Shown here: positions 23,836 to 33,559 of the stretch, in pieces | Numbering within the stretch: the stretch's first letter is position 1 | Layout of the letters: each line of letters begins with the position of its first letter | Source of the DNA: Castor canadensis | Lineage: Eukaryota; Chordata; Mammalia; Rodentia; Castoridae | Reading direction: 5' to 3' | NCBI RefSeq assembly: GCF_047511655.1 | Contig: NC_133392.1 | Coordinates: forward strand, 26,302,001-26,366,000 | Length of the DNA: 64,000 nt | Made by a program: the position numbers and the translations under genes | The notes under the pieces: generated by a model | What the model saw: only the letters and a program-made list of their open reading frames with translations | Database searches by the model: none | Told to the model about the DNA's origin: nothing

Positions 23836-25049
23836 GAATATTTTTGACCCATGGACACAGAGGACCAACTGTACTTACCTCCTGTTCATTCCCCACCACC
23901 ACCCTTGGCAAAGTCACACCTTTCTTCTCACCTAGAAGACCATAGTGGCCTCATCCTGGCTCCCCTAGCCTTGAGGGCTTTCTAGGGCATCCTTCAGAGT
24001 GCGCTCTGACACCACACTCCAAACAGGCAAGCATCCACTGGGGAGCTGAGGCCCATGCCTGTCTGCCTCAGTGGGAGGGTGGGGTCCTCTGGAGTCAGCT
24101 TCTGTCAGCTCCTAAGCATCTCCCTCCAAGTTTAGCGCCTCATGGACTTGTCACCACCTGGTCCAACCCAGCTGTATGACCTTGGGCAAGTCACTTCCCC
24201 TCTCTGGGGCTCAGAGGACTTGAGAAAGGAGGTAGAACGAAACAGTCTGCAATTCCTTTGGGTTCTGCTGTTTGTAGGCAGTGGCCAGGTCCTTCCACTG
24301 GCCCCACATGCCCAAGCACCTACCAGATCTGTCCCTCAGGAAGGATGCATGCAGCGCTCACCTCCCCACTCTCCCCGCCAGCTCAGAGAACGCACAACAT
24401 ACAAAGAGAAGCTAGGACCTCCTTGCAGCTTCCCTCTACTCTGGGGCAAGTGCCCCCCATTTCCCTCCCAGGGGCACCTGGACACCCCACTCTGGCACAC
24501 TCTAGAAAGTGATCCCCTGGAGGACAGCAGCCTCTCAGCAGAGGGCACACAGAGCTGGGCCAACCACATGGAAGGACAAAGGGGACAGGCAGGAGCGTGT
24601 GGAACTGCCTCTGCCCAGTCATAGCACCCTCCTCTGGCAATGTTCCCCCTTTTCTGTCACTACCCTGGCCTCTGGAGCAGCCAGGATAGCATTCAGGGGC
24701 AACAGGGCCAAAGAACATCAGATAAGCCAGCAGACATCTTCCCTCCCATCTTCCCCAAGAAGGGTCCTCCCTTCTGTCTTCCTGCCTGCTCCCTGCACAT
24801 GACCTCTGTGGCCAGCAATTCACGTCCATGGACAGTAGTGGGCAAATGTGGGCAGCTACTGAATGGTTTCCTGCCAAAAGTTCCTTGGTCAGGAGGCCTG
24901 GATGCCCTTAGCCGGGGCTCAGCCCCTCCATACTTGGCAGCAGCTCCAAGCCCATCCTAAACTCTGTCCTCCAGCATAAGGTCCCAGGAACACCCCTCGT
25001 TACAGTCCTCTACCTGCAGCTCAGTGTTCTCAACTGAATGTCACAATGA

Positions 25050-25125
25050 TGTGTGGGTGGCTAGGGACCTGCATAGGAATCACGGAGCCCTGAGTTCAAA
25101 CCCCAGCGCCAAAGAAACAAAAACA
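25050..25125 (+). mobile_element. ID-like SINE fragment
   Basis: Only the box-B end (GAGTTCAAACCCCAGCGCC) and the A-rich tail are clear; the 5' half is degraded. Confidence 0.55.
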
Positions 25126-25800
25126 CTACCAGATTAGGCCACAAAGCCAGAATGTTTACAGGCTAGGAGCCTCTAATGACTAAAACAGCTACAACTAGTG
25201 AGATTCAAGATTGCTACACAAATGACAATTTGTTACTGAGGAAAAACTTCATCCCATAAAATGCCCTTGGTAAATCCACCTCCCCAGAGTCAATTCCCAT
25301 GTCAGACAATCTGTCAGATCAGAATCACAGTCCCTTCATAATAAGTCTCTGTGTTACTTAAAAATAAATAAATAAATAAGCCCACTAGCTTCACTTGCTC
25401 TTAATGAACTTAAAAAAATCTCTAATTTGGAGGTCATGTAGCTGGGTAATACGTTAGCTTCCCATTGGCCTTGCTGCAGATAGCACCTCTGACATGTGGG
25501 TTATGATAATAGCTGCCTAGTTACTCTGATGAAACTTGAAGCTGCTCTTGCTAAAAACATTGACTTTTACTTGAGTAAAGAAATCTGATATCTTGTACCT
25601 GATGGTTGAATGGCTAAAATATCTTCATATGTGTATCTGTCCCCTTTGCTGCCCCCACCGACATCAAATAGTTCAAGTAGTTAAATAATTAAATGAGTTA
25701 AAGAGAGTAGCACAGTCTGTAGCACCTAGAGTGTTAGCAGTTATCCTATTCTGGCTCGTTTTTCTTCATTTGTTCATTTGTCATATTTCTATCTATCTGC
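25126..25800. other. AT-rich unique block without recognisable repeats
   Basis: No SINE, LINE or LTR could be recognised across roughly 670 bp, in contrast to the repeat-dense surroundings. There is a short (AATA) run near 25360-25378. No open frame longer than 60 codons was noted. It may be unique intronic DNA or very old repeat sequence. Confidence 0.4.
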
Positions 25801-26154
25801 TTTCTTGTGGAGAGCCAGTCCCCAAATGGGGCTGGTCCCCCTCTAGTTTGTGTGGCTCTATTTCCTCCTGCCTAGGGGAGTGCTGAGCTGGGCCACTGCT
25901 GAGGCCTAGCATGTGTTTGTTATGTGGAAGAGGCTCCTCTATCCACCTTACCCTTCCCCAATCAGAGCATCCCAGGAACCCACCTCTCACCCCAGAAGAA
26001 CATCTGTCCTCAAGCCCATGCCAAAGCCCTGTCCACCCCAGAACTGTAGCCAGGCCTCCCATCTACATCCCAGAGGTGCCTGCCTGTTCCCTCCTCCTCC
26101 TCCTCAGCCCCGCCCTACCCTCACAAGCGTCAGCACCTGCTCATTTCACCAGGC

Positions 26155-26215
26155 AGCAGGATCCGGGTAATGATCCCTGATAAGCATCTTTTAATAAATC
26201 CGAACTGGATCTGTC
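26155..26215. promoter_or_regulatory. Candidate conserved regulatory element
   Basis: A dense run of transcription-factor-like motifs sits in unique sequence: CACCTG E-box just upstream, then GGGTAATGATCC, TGATAAG (GATA-type) and CTTTTAATAAAT (homeodomain/MEF2-type). Conservation cannot be tested here. Confidence 0.25.
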
Positions 26216-26904
26216 ATCCACAAGCTATTGTCCCCCCACCCCACCCGGTCTCACACCACCCTCCTCCTGAGCTGGTCATTAGTGCCTCTGGTCTAGCCAG
26301 ACAGGCTCACAAGACCATATGGGCTCGACCTCTGGCCTCTAGGGAATGACAACAGGCAGCCCAGGCTATTCCCTAAGTCTGACCCTCCTCCAGGCTAGCT
26401 CTCCTCAGTGGCCTGGCCCATGTCTGCCCGTGCCACCACGACTGACCACTAGCCGTTTGGGTCCCTCCAACCCTGAGGCGGGCTTCCCAGGCGTTACCAA
26501 GGAGACCACTTGCAACCTGCCTAGGGTTGCCAAAGCAAACAGCTCAGTAAGAAGCAGCCCTCAGCCTCTAGCCCTGGATGTGCAGGTCCAGAAATGAGGT
26601 AGGTAGTCACAGACTGACAGGAAATGGGTCTGGTCCTGGCACACCAGGATAGAGGTAACCAAGTCATTCCCTGCAGGGTCCAGCTCCTGTTCTCCTTCTC
26701 TCCACCCCACTTTTCCTCTTCCTGTTTCTGGTTTTGCCTATTCTGCCTCTATCTTGGGCTCTGGGCCTCAATTTGCATACCTTGGAAGTTCATGCCATCT
26801 GCTATGCATTGAGTTTGTCCCCCCAAAATTCATGTTGAAACCCTCAAAGTGACTATTTATAGGGAAGTTTTTAGCAGGTAATTAAGGTTAAATAAGCCCA
26901 TAAG

Positions 26905-27103
26905 GCTGGGCAGCGATGGCTCATGCCTATAAATCTTAGCTACTCAGGAGGCAGAAGTCAGGAGGATTATGGTTCAAAGCCAGCCTAGACAAATAGTTCT
27001 GCAAGACCCCATCTCGAAAAACATCCTTCACAAAAAAGGGCTGGTGGAGTAGCTCAAGGTGTAGGCCCTGAATTCAATCCCCAGTATCGCCAAAAATAAA
27101 AAA
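26905..27103 (+). mobile_element. Composite SINE inside LTR
   Basis: GGCTGGGCAGCGATGGCTCA, CTACTCAGGAGGCAGAAGTC, GGCTGGTGGAGTAGCTCAAG and CCCCAGTATCGCCAAAAATA. Confidence 0.9.
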
Positions 27104-27166
27104 ATAAGGTGATAAGGGTGGTGCCCTGATCTGACTGGATGAGTGACCTTATAAGAAGAGAACGTA

Positions 27167-27519
27167 GGACTGAGTAAGGTGGCTCACATCTGTAACCACA
27201 GCTACTCAAGAGGCAGAGACTGGGAAGATCACAGTTCAAGACCAACCCAGGCAAAAAGTTAGCAAGACCCCATCTCGATCAATAAGCCAGGCATGGTGGA
27301 GTGCGCTGTGATCCCAGATACATGGGAGGGCAGGAAGACATAGGTAGGAGGATCTCCGTTTAAGGCTGGCCCCAGGCAAAAGCTCAAGACCCTACTTGAA
27401 AAATAACTAAAGCAAAAAATGGGCTGGCACACTCCCTGAAGTGGTAGAGCGTCTGCCTAGTGTGAGTTCCTGAGTCCAAGCTCCAGTACCACCAAAAAAA
27501 AAGAAAGAAAGAAAAAAAG
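27167..27519 (+). mobile_element. Three-part composite SINE inside LTR
   Basis: Two 7SL-like units (27167-27285 and about 27286-27410) are followed by an ID-like unit (GTGGTAGAGCGTCTGCCTAG) and an A/G-rich tail. This is the same two-plus-one plan as at 81-390. Confidence 0.85.
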
Positions 27520-27639
27520 AACACTTAGGTATACAGGAAGGAAGGGGTCATTTAAGGACACAGCAAGAAAGAGTCATCAAACTCCCTTTCCCTGATTGTT
27601 GCCAGTCTCTCTCCTGCAATGGAAGACTGAATCCACTCA

Positions 27640-27870
27640 AGGATAGGTATAGTGGTTACAACAATGAACTCTAAAGTCTAAGGGAGCCAAGTTCGAATCC
27701 CAGCTCCATCCATTTCTAACTGACATGGGATAAGGGTACTTAACTTCTCTGAGCCTTTTTCCCATCTATAAAATGGTGACGATGGTACCTCCCTCGATAA
27801 ATTGTCAGGAGGGAAAAATCTACATACAAATACTTGGCACACAACAACCACCCACAGTCATAAATAATAT
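27640..27870 (+). mobile_element. Near full-length MIR
   Basis: The full MIR order is present: ATAGTGGTTACAACAATGAAC, GTTCGAATCCCAGCTCCATC (tRNA-like box B), GGGTACTTAACTTCTCTGAG, CATCTATAAAATGGTGACG and TACTTGGCACACAACAACC. Confidence 0.85.
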
Positions 27871-28399
27871 GACCATGAATAACAATGGTTCAAAGACAAA
27901 GTTAAACTGAAAACAGACAGGAAAGGTAGGATGGGTCTTTAGGGCCCAACAGGAGGCTGATTCCGCCCCGTATCTCTAAAGTCTTGGGGTGGCTGAGGAG
28001 GTCACCAGGCCCCCTGGGTCTGTGTGCTGCATCTGGGGGCAGAGAGCTGGATGAGCTCACCTAGTCTACAAGCATCAAGACAACCTAGCAAGAAGCCCAG
28101 ACAGAACCGTGGAGATATTCGTGACTTGGCTGAAGATTGAAGCCTTGAATACCTGATTATGGTGGTGGCCACAGTGTGGGGAAGAGGAGGGGCACAATGG
28201 AGACAATGTTTAGGAGGGGTCACTCTGTGATCACAGACAGGCCAATTAAGACAGCAGCTGAGGCAATATCCAGGATGAGGACCCAGGTCCGGGAAATAGC
28301 AGCAGGACCTTATCCAAGGAGACTCATTCCCCACTCTTAGGCCCCAGAGGATAAGGAGGACGTAGAGGGTCTGGCCCACCTCAAGAATCAAAGCCCCAG

Positions 28400-28640
28400 T
28401 TGGGCCTATACCAATTCACACCTGTAATCCTAGTTACTTGGAGGCTGAGATAGGGATTGTGGCTGGAGGCCAGCTTGGGCAAATAGTTCTGGAGACACCC
28501 CCCCCCCAACCATCTCCAAAATAACCAGAGCACAATGAACTGGAGGTGTAGCTCAAGTAGTAAAGTGCCTGCTCTGCAAATGGGAAACCCTGAGTTCAAA
28601 CCCCACTTCCACCACAAAAAAAAAAAAAAAAAAAGAAACA
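28400..28640 (+). mobile_element. Composite SINE with long A tail
   Basis: GGCCTATACCAATTCACACC, GTAATCCTAGTTACTTGG, a C-run linker, GAACTGGAGGTGTAGCTCAA, GAGTTCAAACCCC and about 18 A at the end. The long intact A tail suggests a recent insertion. Confidence 0.85.
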
Positions 28641-28829
28641 AAGAATCAAGCCTCCTTATCTGACCTCAGCAGCACCTCCCTTCCTCCCTCAGCCACCTAG
28701 ACTCTCAGCCATCATGGAAAAGAGACTGAAAACACCAGGTGTCTGCCTGGCGTCACACCCAACCAGAGTGTGCAGGGAGGGGGTGAACTCCCTGCAGCTG
28801 TTACAATCAGTGGCTTTGTGAAGTGGCTA

Positions 28830-29395
28830 ATTCAAAAACCACTACCTTTTAAAAGATGGGCGGTCCACACCTAGGTATATGCCCTAAAGAATTGAAAGCA
28901 GGTGTTCAAACAAAAACTTATACACAAATGTTCACAGCACAATTTTTCATAATAACCAAAACGTGGAAACAACCTAAATGTCCATCAACTGATGAATGCA
29001 TGAACAAAATGTAGCTTGTTCAAACAATGGAATATTATTCAGCCATAAAAAAGAAGATACATGCTACACTATGGATGGATCTTGAAAATATACTAAATCA
29101 AAGCACCCCAACACAAAAGGACAAATACTATATGACTCCACTGATATGAAATGTTCACAATGGGCAAACTGATGGAGACAGGAAGTATATTTGTGGTTGC
29201 GAGGGATTCAGACATGAGAGTAATGGCATGGCAGCTTTTATCCTTTTGGGGTGATGATAATATTCTGAAATTAGAAATAGTGCTTGTACAACATAGGAAA
29301 TACATTAACTACCACTAGATTATACACTTTCAAATGGTTAAGTTGGTGAATTTTAAATTATGTAAATTTTACTGTAAATTTTTAAAAAGAAAAGA
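28830..29395 (+). mobile_element. Ancient L1M 3'-end relic
   Basis: L1 order: CCTAGGTATATGCCCTAAAG, AACCTAAATGTCCATCAACT, GGAATATTATTCAGCC, GATGGAGACAGGAAGTATAT and TATGTAAATTTTACTG. It has no long open frame. Confidence 0.8.
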
Positions 29396-30508
29396 TAGAA
29401 GGTGGCCCATCCAATCCCCATCTACCATGGCCACTGCGCTGAGTAACCCTCCCCAAAGGCTTTCCCAGCTGCCCGTCCCCACACTTAGCACAGAGCAGGC
29501 AGGCCCTGAGAAAGAGCTGGGGAAGGAGGAAAAATTTATTCCCTGTACTTTCTCCATGAACATGAACCCCTTCCCCTTCCCCCTGACCCCCTACTGAATA
29601 TACACTTATTCCCCCTCCAATCTTTGCCCTCATCTCCTCCCATACCCCAGGACTCCCCTACATCCCTCGCCACCCAATTCCTGTAGCTACTTCTGTGACC
29701 AGTGCAATCCTTCCCTGACAGGATTCCTCGGACCTCAGTCAACACAGCTGGGGTTTCAGCAGTCTAACCATGCAAGCATGTAGCCCCATTTGCCCTTCTG
29801 AAAAGCCCAGAGATGTCAAGAGCCATCACCTCCAAGCCCAGAACACAGCAATTCAGACACCGCCCATTGGTCCTAAGCCCAGAGTTACACATGGGTTTCC
29901 CCCAAGACACCTGAAGGCCCCATGGATTCAGACCCAGTAGGGATCACCCAGATAAGTCTTCTTATCTCTAGGAAGAAGACCCAAGTTTACCACAAAGAGG
30001 TAAAAGTCAAGCCCCACCTCCCAGTCCGCTGGATAGCCAGACTAATCTATTATCTCCAATCAGTTCCAGAATCCCTATTGCACCAGGTCCCCTCCAGCTG
30101 TCTTAATTAAAATGGTAAGGAATCAATAGAGATTGCAATTATAGAAGGAGAGAAAAAACAGAGCCGGTGGCTCCACCCCTGCACATTTCTGGATGAATAC
30201 TGCTAAGGTCAGAGCTGAATTCTGGCAAGTACAGAAACGATCCCAGCAGACGCTGGGCAGGCAGCTGGAATCACATCCACCACGCCGAAAGCAACACAAT
30301 TGCAATGGAGTCCTGGCTGACCATCCATGTATGACCAGCCACCTTGGTCAACACTGATGTAGGTAGAGGGGTTTGGAGCAAACACTAAGCAATTACAGAA
30401 TCAAGGTGATGGCTGGCTCAATTAGGGTCCCTAGAAGGCAGGCTGAGGAGGATCAGAGGACCCAGGATAAACAGAAAAGGACACCAAGAGGTGGTGTTCA
30501 TGAGGACA

Positions 30509-30628
30509 TTTTTTTTTTTTTGAGACAGGAACTTGCTATGTAGCCCAGGATGGTCTTGAACTTGAGATTCTCCTGCCTTAGCCTCCCTAGTACTGAGATT
30601 ACAGTTGTGTGTCACCACAGCTGGCTCT
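30509..30628 (-). mobile_element. B1-like SINE, reversed
   Basis: A 12-T start (antisense tail), GAGACAGGAACTTGCTATGT, GATTCTCCTGCCTTAGCCTC and GTCACCACAGCTGGCTC. Confidence 0.85.
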
Positions 30629-31336
30629 TCTTGGGCACATTCTAGCTTTCATTTCAGGATTGGAAGTAATGAGCAAATTCAAAATTCCCATGGCTACCTC
30701 CAGTAGATGGAAAGAGGGAGGTAGGACAACTTCTCCTGCCCCCTCCTGCCTTCTGTCAAAGACCCTCATTACAGAGACCTCAAATTTCTATAATCCCAAA
30801 CTTTGGGTAAAAAGAGGTACAAGCCCTACAGCCTCCTCTCGGCCTCCATGGAGTCAAGGAAGGAACAGGACATTTTTAGGGGGACAGTCCATGAATGCTA
30901 ACAACCAAGTCAACTAGCCTGCTCCCAGCAAACCCTGCCCCTGAAAGGCAGAGCCTGGCTTTGTCATTCCTCTGACCCTGTAAGTAATTTGGGCAAATTA
31001 CCACCCTGTTCCCTCATTCTTACTTGTAAAAAAGAGGTTGACCTGAATGGCAGTGGCTGGAGCCTCCTTCACTAGGAATCAGTTTCCAGTGCTCAGAAAC
31101 AGTCTTTATGCATGCTAGCGCTGATGCTTAGTTCTGATTATAAAAATGTACTGTGTATTGCACACATTTTAGAAAAGAACAAAATACAAATAAGAAAAGG
31201 AAAATGGGTATGATCCCATTACCCAGAAGAAACCATCAATAGCCATTTTGAAACTTTCCTTGAAGGCTTTTGTTTGTTTGTTTTCTTTTTGTTGTTTTCC
31301 TTTCCATCCATATAATTTCTTTTTAACAAATTGGAA

Positions 31337-31528
31337 AGCCAGGTGCCAGTGGCTCACACCTATAATCCTAGCTACTCAGGAGACAGTAATCAGGAAGATC
31401 GTGGTTCAAAGCCAATTCCAGGCAAATAGTTCAAGAGACCCTATCTCAAAAAAAGCCATCACAAAAAGTGCTGGTGGAGTGGCTCAAGGTGAAGAGCCCA
31501 AGTTCAAACCACAGTACTGCAAATAAAT
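31337..31528 (+). mobile_element. Composite SINE with 10-bp target duplication
   Basis: GCCAGGTGCCAGTGGCTCAC, CTACTCAGGAGACAGTAATC, GTGCTGGTGGAGTGGCTCAA and GTTCAAACCACAGTACTGC. It is flanked by CAAATTGGAA at 31327-31336 and 31529-31538. Confidence 0.9.
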
Positions 31529-31556
31529 CAAATTGGAATTGTAAGTCTTTATTCAT

Positions 31557-31558
<2 letters not shown>

Positions 31559-31591
<33 letters not shown>
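31559..31591 (+). repeat. (GT)n microsatellite
   Basis: About 16 perfect GT units lie directly before a reversed SINE. Confidence 0.95.
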
Positions 31592-31593
<2 letters not shown>

Positions 31594-31796
31594 GGGGGCT
31601 TGGTAATACTAAGGCTTAAACTCAGGGCCTTGTGCTTGCTAGGCAGATGCTGTACCACTTGAGCACTGCCCCCAGCCCTTTCTGCTTTTCTTATTTTTCA
31701 GAGAGGGTCTTGCACTTTTTTTTGCCAGGGGCCAGTCTCAGACAGAGATCCTTCGACCTATGCCTCCCAAGTAGCTAGGATTACATGCCAGGCTTC
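31592..31796 (-). mobile_element. Composite SINE, reversed
   Basis: Antisense ID-like part (CTTGCTAGGCAGATGCTGTA, CCACTTGAGCACTGCC) followed by an antisense 7SL-like part ending CAAGTAGCTAGGATTACATG. Confidence 0.8.
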
Positions 31797-31885
31797 ATAA
31801 AACTTTATATCCTATCTTATGCTGTGAGCATTTTCCCAAATCATCAGACAATCTTCAAAAATATAATTTTAGCCAGGCAGGAAGT

Positions 31886-32020
31886 AAGCTGGGCATGGTG
31901 GTCCACACCTGGGATCCCAGCACTTGGAAGGCTGAGGCAGGAAGACCATGCATTCAAGGCCAGCCTGGGATATATACTGAGACCCTGTCTTGAAAATAAT
32001 AATAACAATGATAGTAATAA
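31886..32020 (+). mobile_element. B1-like SINE monomer
   Basis: GCTGGGCATGGTGGTCCACA, GATCCCAGCACTTGGAAGGC, GTTCAAGGCCAGCCTGGG-like part and an AAT-rich tail. Confidence 0.85.
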
Positions 32021-32060
32021 TTCTCTTTTCTCAGATGAGACCACGTCTCAAATAAAAAAA

Positions 32061-32351
32061 GGCCAGGCACAGTGTCTCAAGCTTATAATCCCAGCTGCTT
32101 GGGAGGCAGAGATGGGGAGGATAGAGGTTCAAAGCCAGTCCTGGACAAAAGTTTGTAAGACTCCATCTCAACCAATAAAAGTTGGGCATGTTGGTATGTG
32201 CCTGTCATCTGGCTACAAGGGAAGCTTAAATAGGAAGATTGCAGCCCAGGCAAGCCCAGCACACATCGAGACCTTATCTCAAAAATAGCTTGTGCCTGCC
32301 TAGCAAACATAGGCCCGAGTTTAACCCCCAGACCACCAAAAAAAAAAAAAT
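32061..32351 (+). mobile_element. Composite SINE (two 7SL-like units plus ID remnant)
   Basis: GGCCAGGCACAGTGTCTCAA starts unit one. TTGGGCATGTTGGTATGTGC starts unit two near 32183. A short ID-like end precedes an 11-to-12-A tail. Confidence 0.8.
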
Positions 32352-32684
32352 GAAGGAAATATAATTTTAAAGAATGCATATATTCCAGCAAGGGGATATA
32401 CCATGATTCTTAAGCATTTACATTGTTTTTCTAACATACATAACACCACACAAACATCCTCACCTAGCACTGTAAGGATTTGCCTTCATCTCCATTTCTT
32501 TACAGTCAATTCCTCTAGGTGGAACTAAAAGGTAAATGAATATGTCTTAAAAGGATCTGAACTTGTATCATCATACTAATTTCCAGGAAGACACAAGTGG
32601 GAGTGAAGTCTTGGGAGCTGGAGTCAGAATGCAGGATGGTGGTCCCACCTCCCCTCCTCTCTCTTGGGCTTGAAGGTTAACTGC

Positions 32685-32870
32685 CTGGCGAGAGAGGGAA
32701 CAGAATTCCAGGTCTGAAGATAAAGGTCTGGGGCTTAGCTTTGTCTCTTCCTGGCTTTGGAACCTGAAACAAGAGTTCATTCTCAACTGTAAAATGGGCT
32801 CAGCTGACTACCCCCAAGTTTTCTTGCTCACTGAACAGGTGTCTGTGAAAGTTCTTTGTCAAACTTCAAT
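32685..32870 (+). mobile_element. MIR relic
   Basis: Sense MIR core: CTTTGTCTCTTCCTGGCTTT, TGAAACAAGAGTTCATTCTC, AACTGTAAAATGGGCTCAGC. Confidence 0.5.
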
Positions 32871-32901
32871 GCTTCCTGTTAAAGAACTGTCCTCATAACC
32901 T

Positions 32902-32918
32902 GGGGGGGGGGGGGGCGG
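32902..32918 (+). repeat. Poly-G run
   Basis: Fourteen consecutive G residues, then CGG. Such a run can form a G-quadruplex and is prone to length errors in sequencing. Confidence 0.9.
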
Positions 32919-33559
32919 TGTGTTTAGGATGTGGTTTTTGTGTGAGCCCAAAGGCTTTCATTCCTATCTTTTAGCCATTAGCCTGTCTCCAGGAACCAGT
33001 GCAGCTGGTTCTAGGGATAATGGAAAATGCAGCTAGCTTCCTGAAGCAAAGTAGTTGTGTCTGAAGGTCTTCAAGGACCCAAACAGTGTCTATCAAAAGT
33101 CAGAGACATCCTTGGAAGGTGCAAGGCTGAGAACTGGGCCTAGGGCCTCCCAGAAGGTGCTGGGGGATCCAGAGACATAGAGAACAGAAGCTTTCCTGGG
33201 AAATGGTAACTGTCCCTCTACTTCAAAGCGCCCAGACCCTCTTTCCTAGGGTTCGGACTAAATGTCTGACCTTTGGTGAAACTGCAAAACCAAGCTGATT
33301 CAGTGGATGCAAAACAGTCAACAGCGCAAATGACCCCAGGAGTAAACCACCAGCTCCTGCCCCTTCAGTCCTGAATTTTAAGACTCTCTGATCGAAAATG
33401 CAACTAGTGCCTCCAACCTGATCTCACCAGCCCTAGCAGATGAACAGCTCAGCTGGAGGACCTGGACTTGCCCCCATCGGCGCTCTATCCACAGACAAGT
33501 GCCCCTTCCACCTCTTCCTGCTACCGCTGCCTAGCATCATGATCTGAGGGGACTCCCGT

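Larger units (their letters stand above)
23158..23871 (+). mobile_element. MER2-like (Tigger/mariner) DNA transposon, twice interrupted
   Basis: Terminal inverted repeats can be read: CAGCTGTCCCTCAGTATCC at the left, and the reverse complement of the right end, CAGTTGGTCCTCTGTGTCC. TA dinucleotides flank both ends (23156-23157 and 23872-23873), as for Tc1/mariner-type insertions. Removing the 68-bp patch (23370-23437) and a SINE (23510-23835) leaves about 320 bp, close to the known length of MER2. The family name is from memory of the consensus. Confidence 0.75.
26800..27640 (+). mobile_element. MaLR-type solo LTR relic, split by two SINEs
   Basis: The order TGCTATGCATTGAGTTTGTC, CCCAAAATTCATGTTGAAAC, AGGTAATTAAGGTTAAATAA, GACCTTATAAGAAGAGAACG and AAGGACACAGCAAGAAAG matches ancient mammalian MST/MLT-like LTRs. 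SINEs lie at 26905-27103 and 27167-27519. The exact subfamily and right boundary are uncertain. Confidence 0.6.
31100..32575 (-). mobile_element. Ancient L1ME/HAL1-like relic, reversed, broken by several SINEs
   Basis: Between younger SINEs the plus strand reads as an antisense LINE 3' end: TTACCCAGAAGAAACCATCA, TGAAACTTTCCTTGAAGG, AACATCCTCACCTAGCACTG and TTCCTCTAGGTGGAACTAAA. A similar relic is at 44205-45115. The subfamily is uncertain. Confidence 0.5.

Noticed and set aside
24142-24877. Overlapping 160- and 164-codon frames on opposite strands
   Set aside because: Opposite-strand open frames of similar length in GC-rich intronic DNA, without conserved motifs or splice signals.
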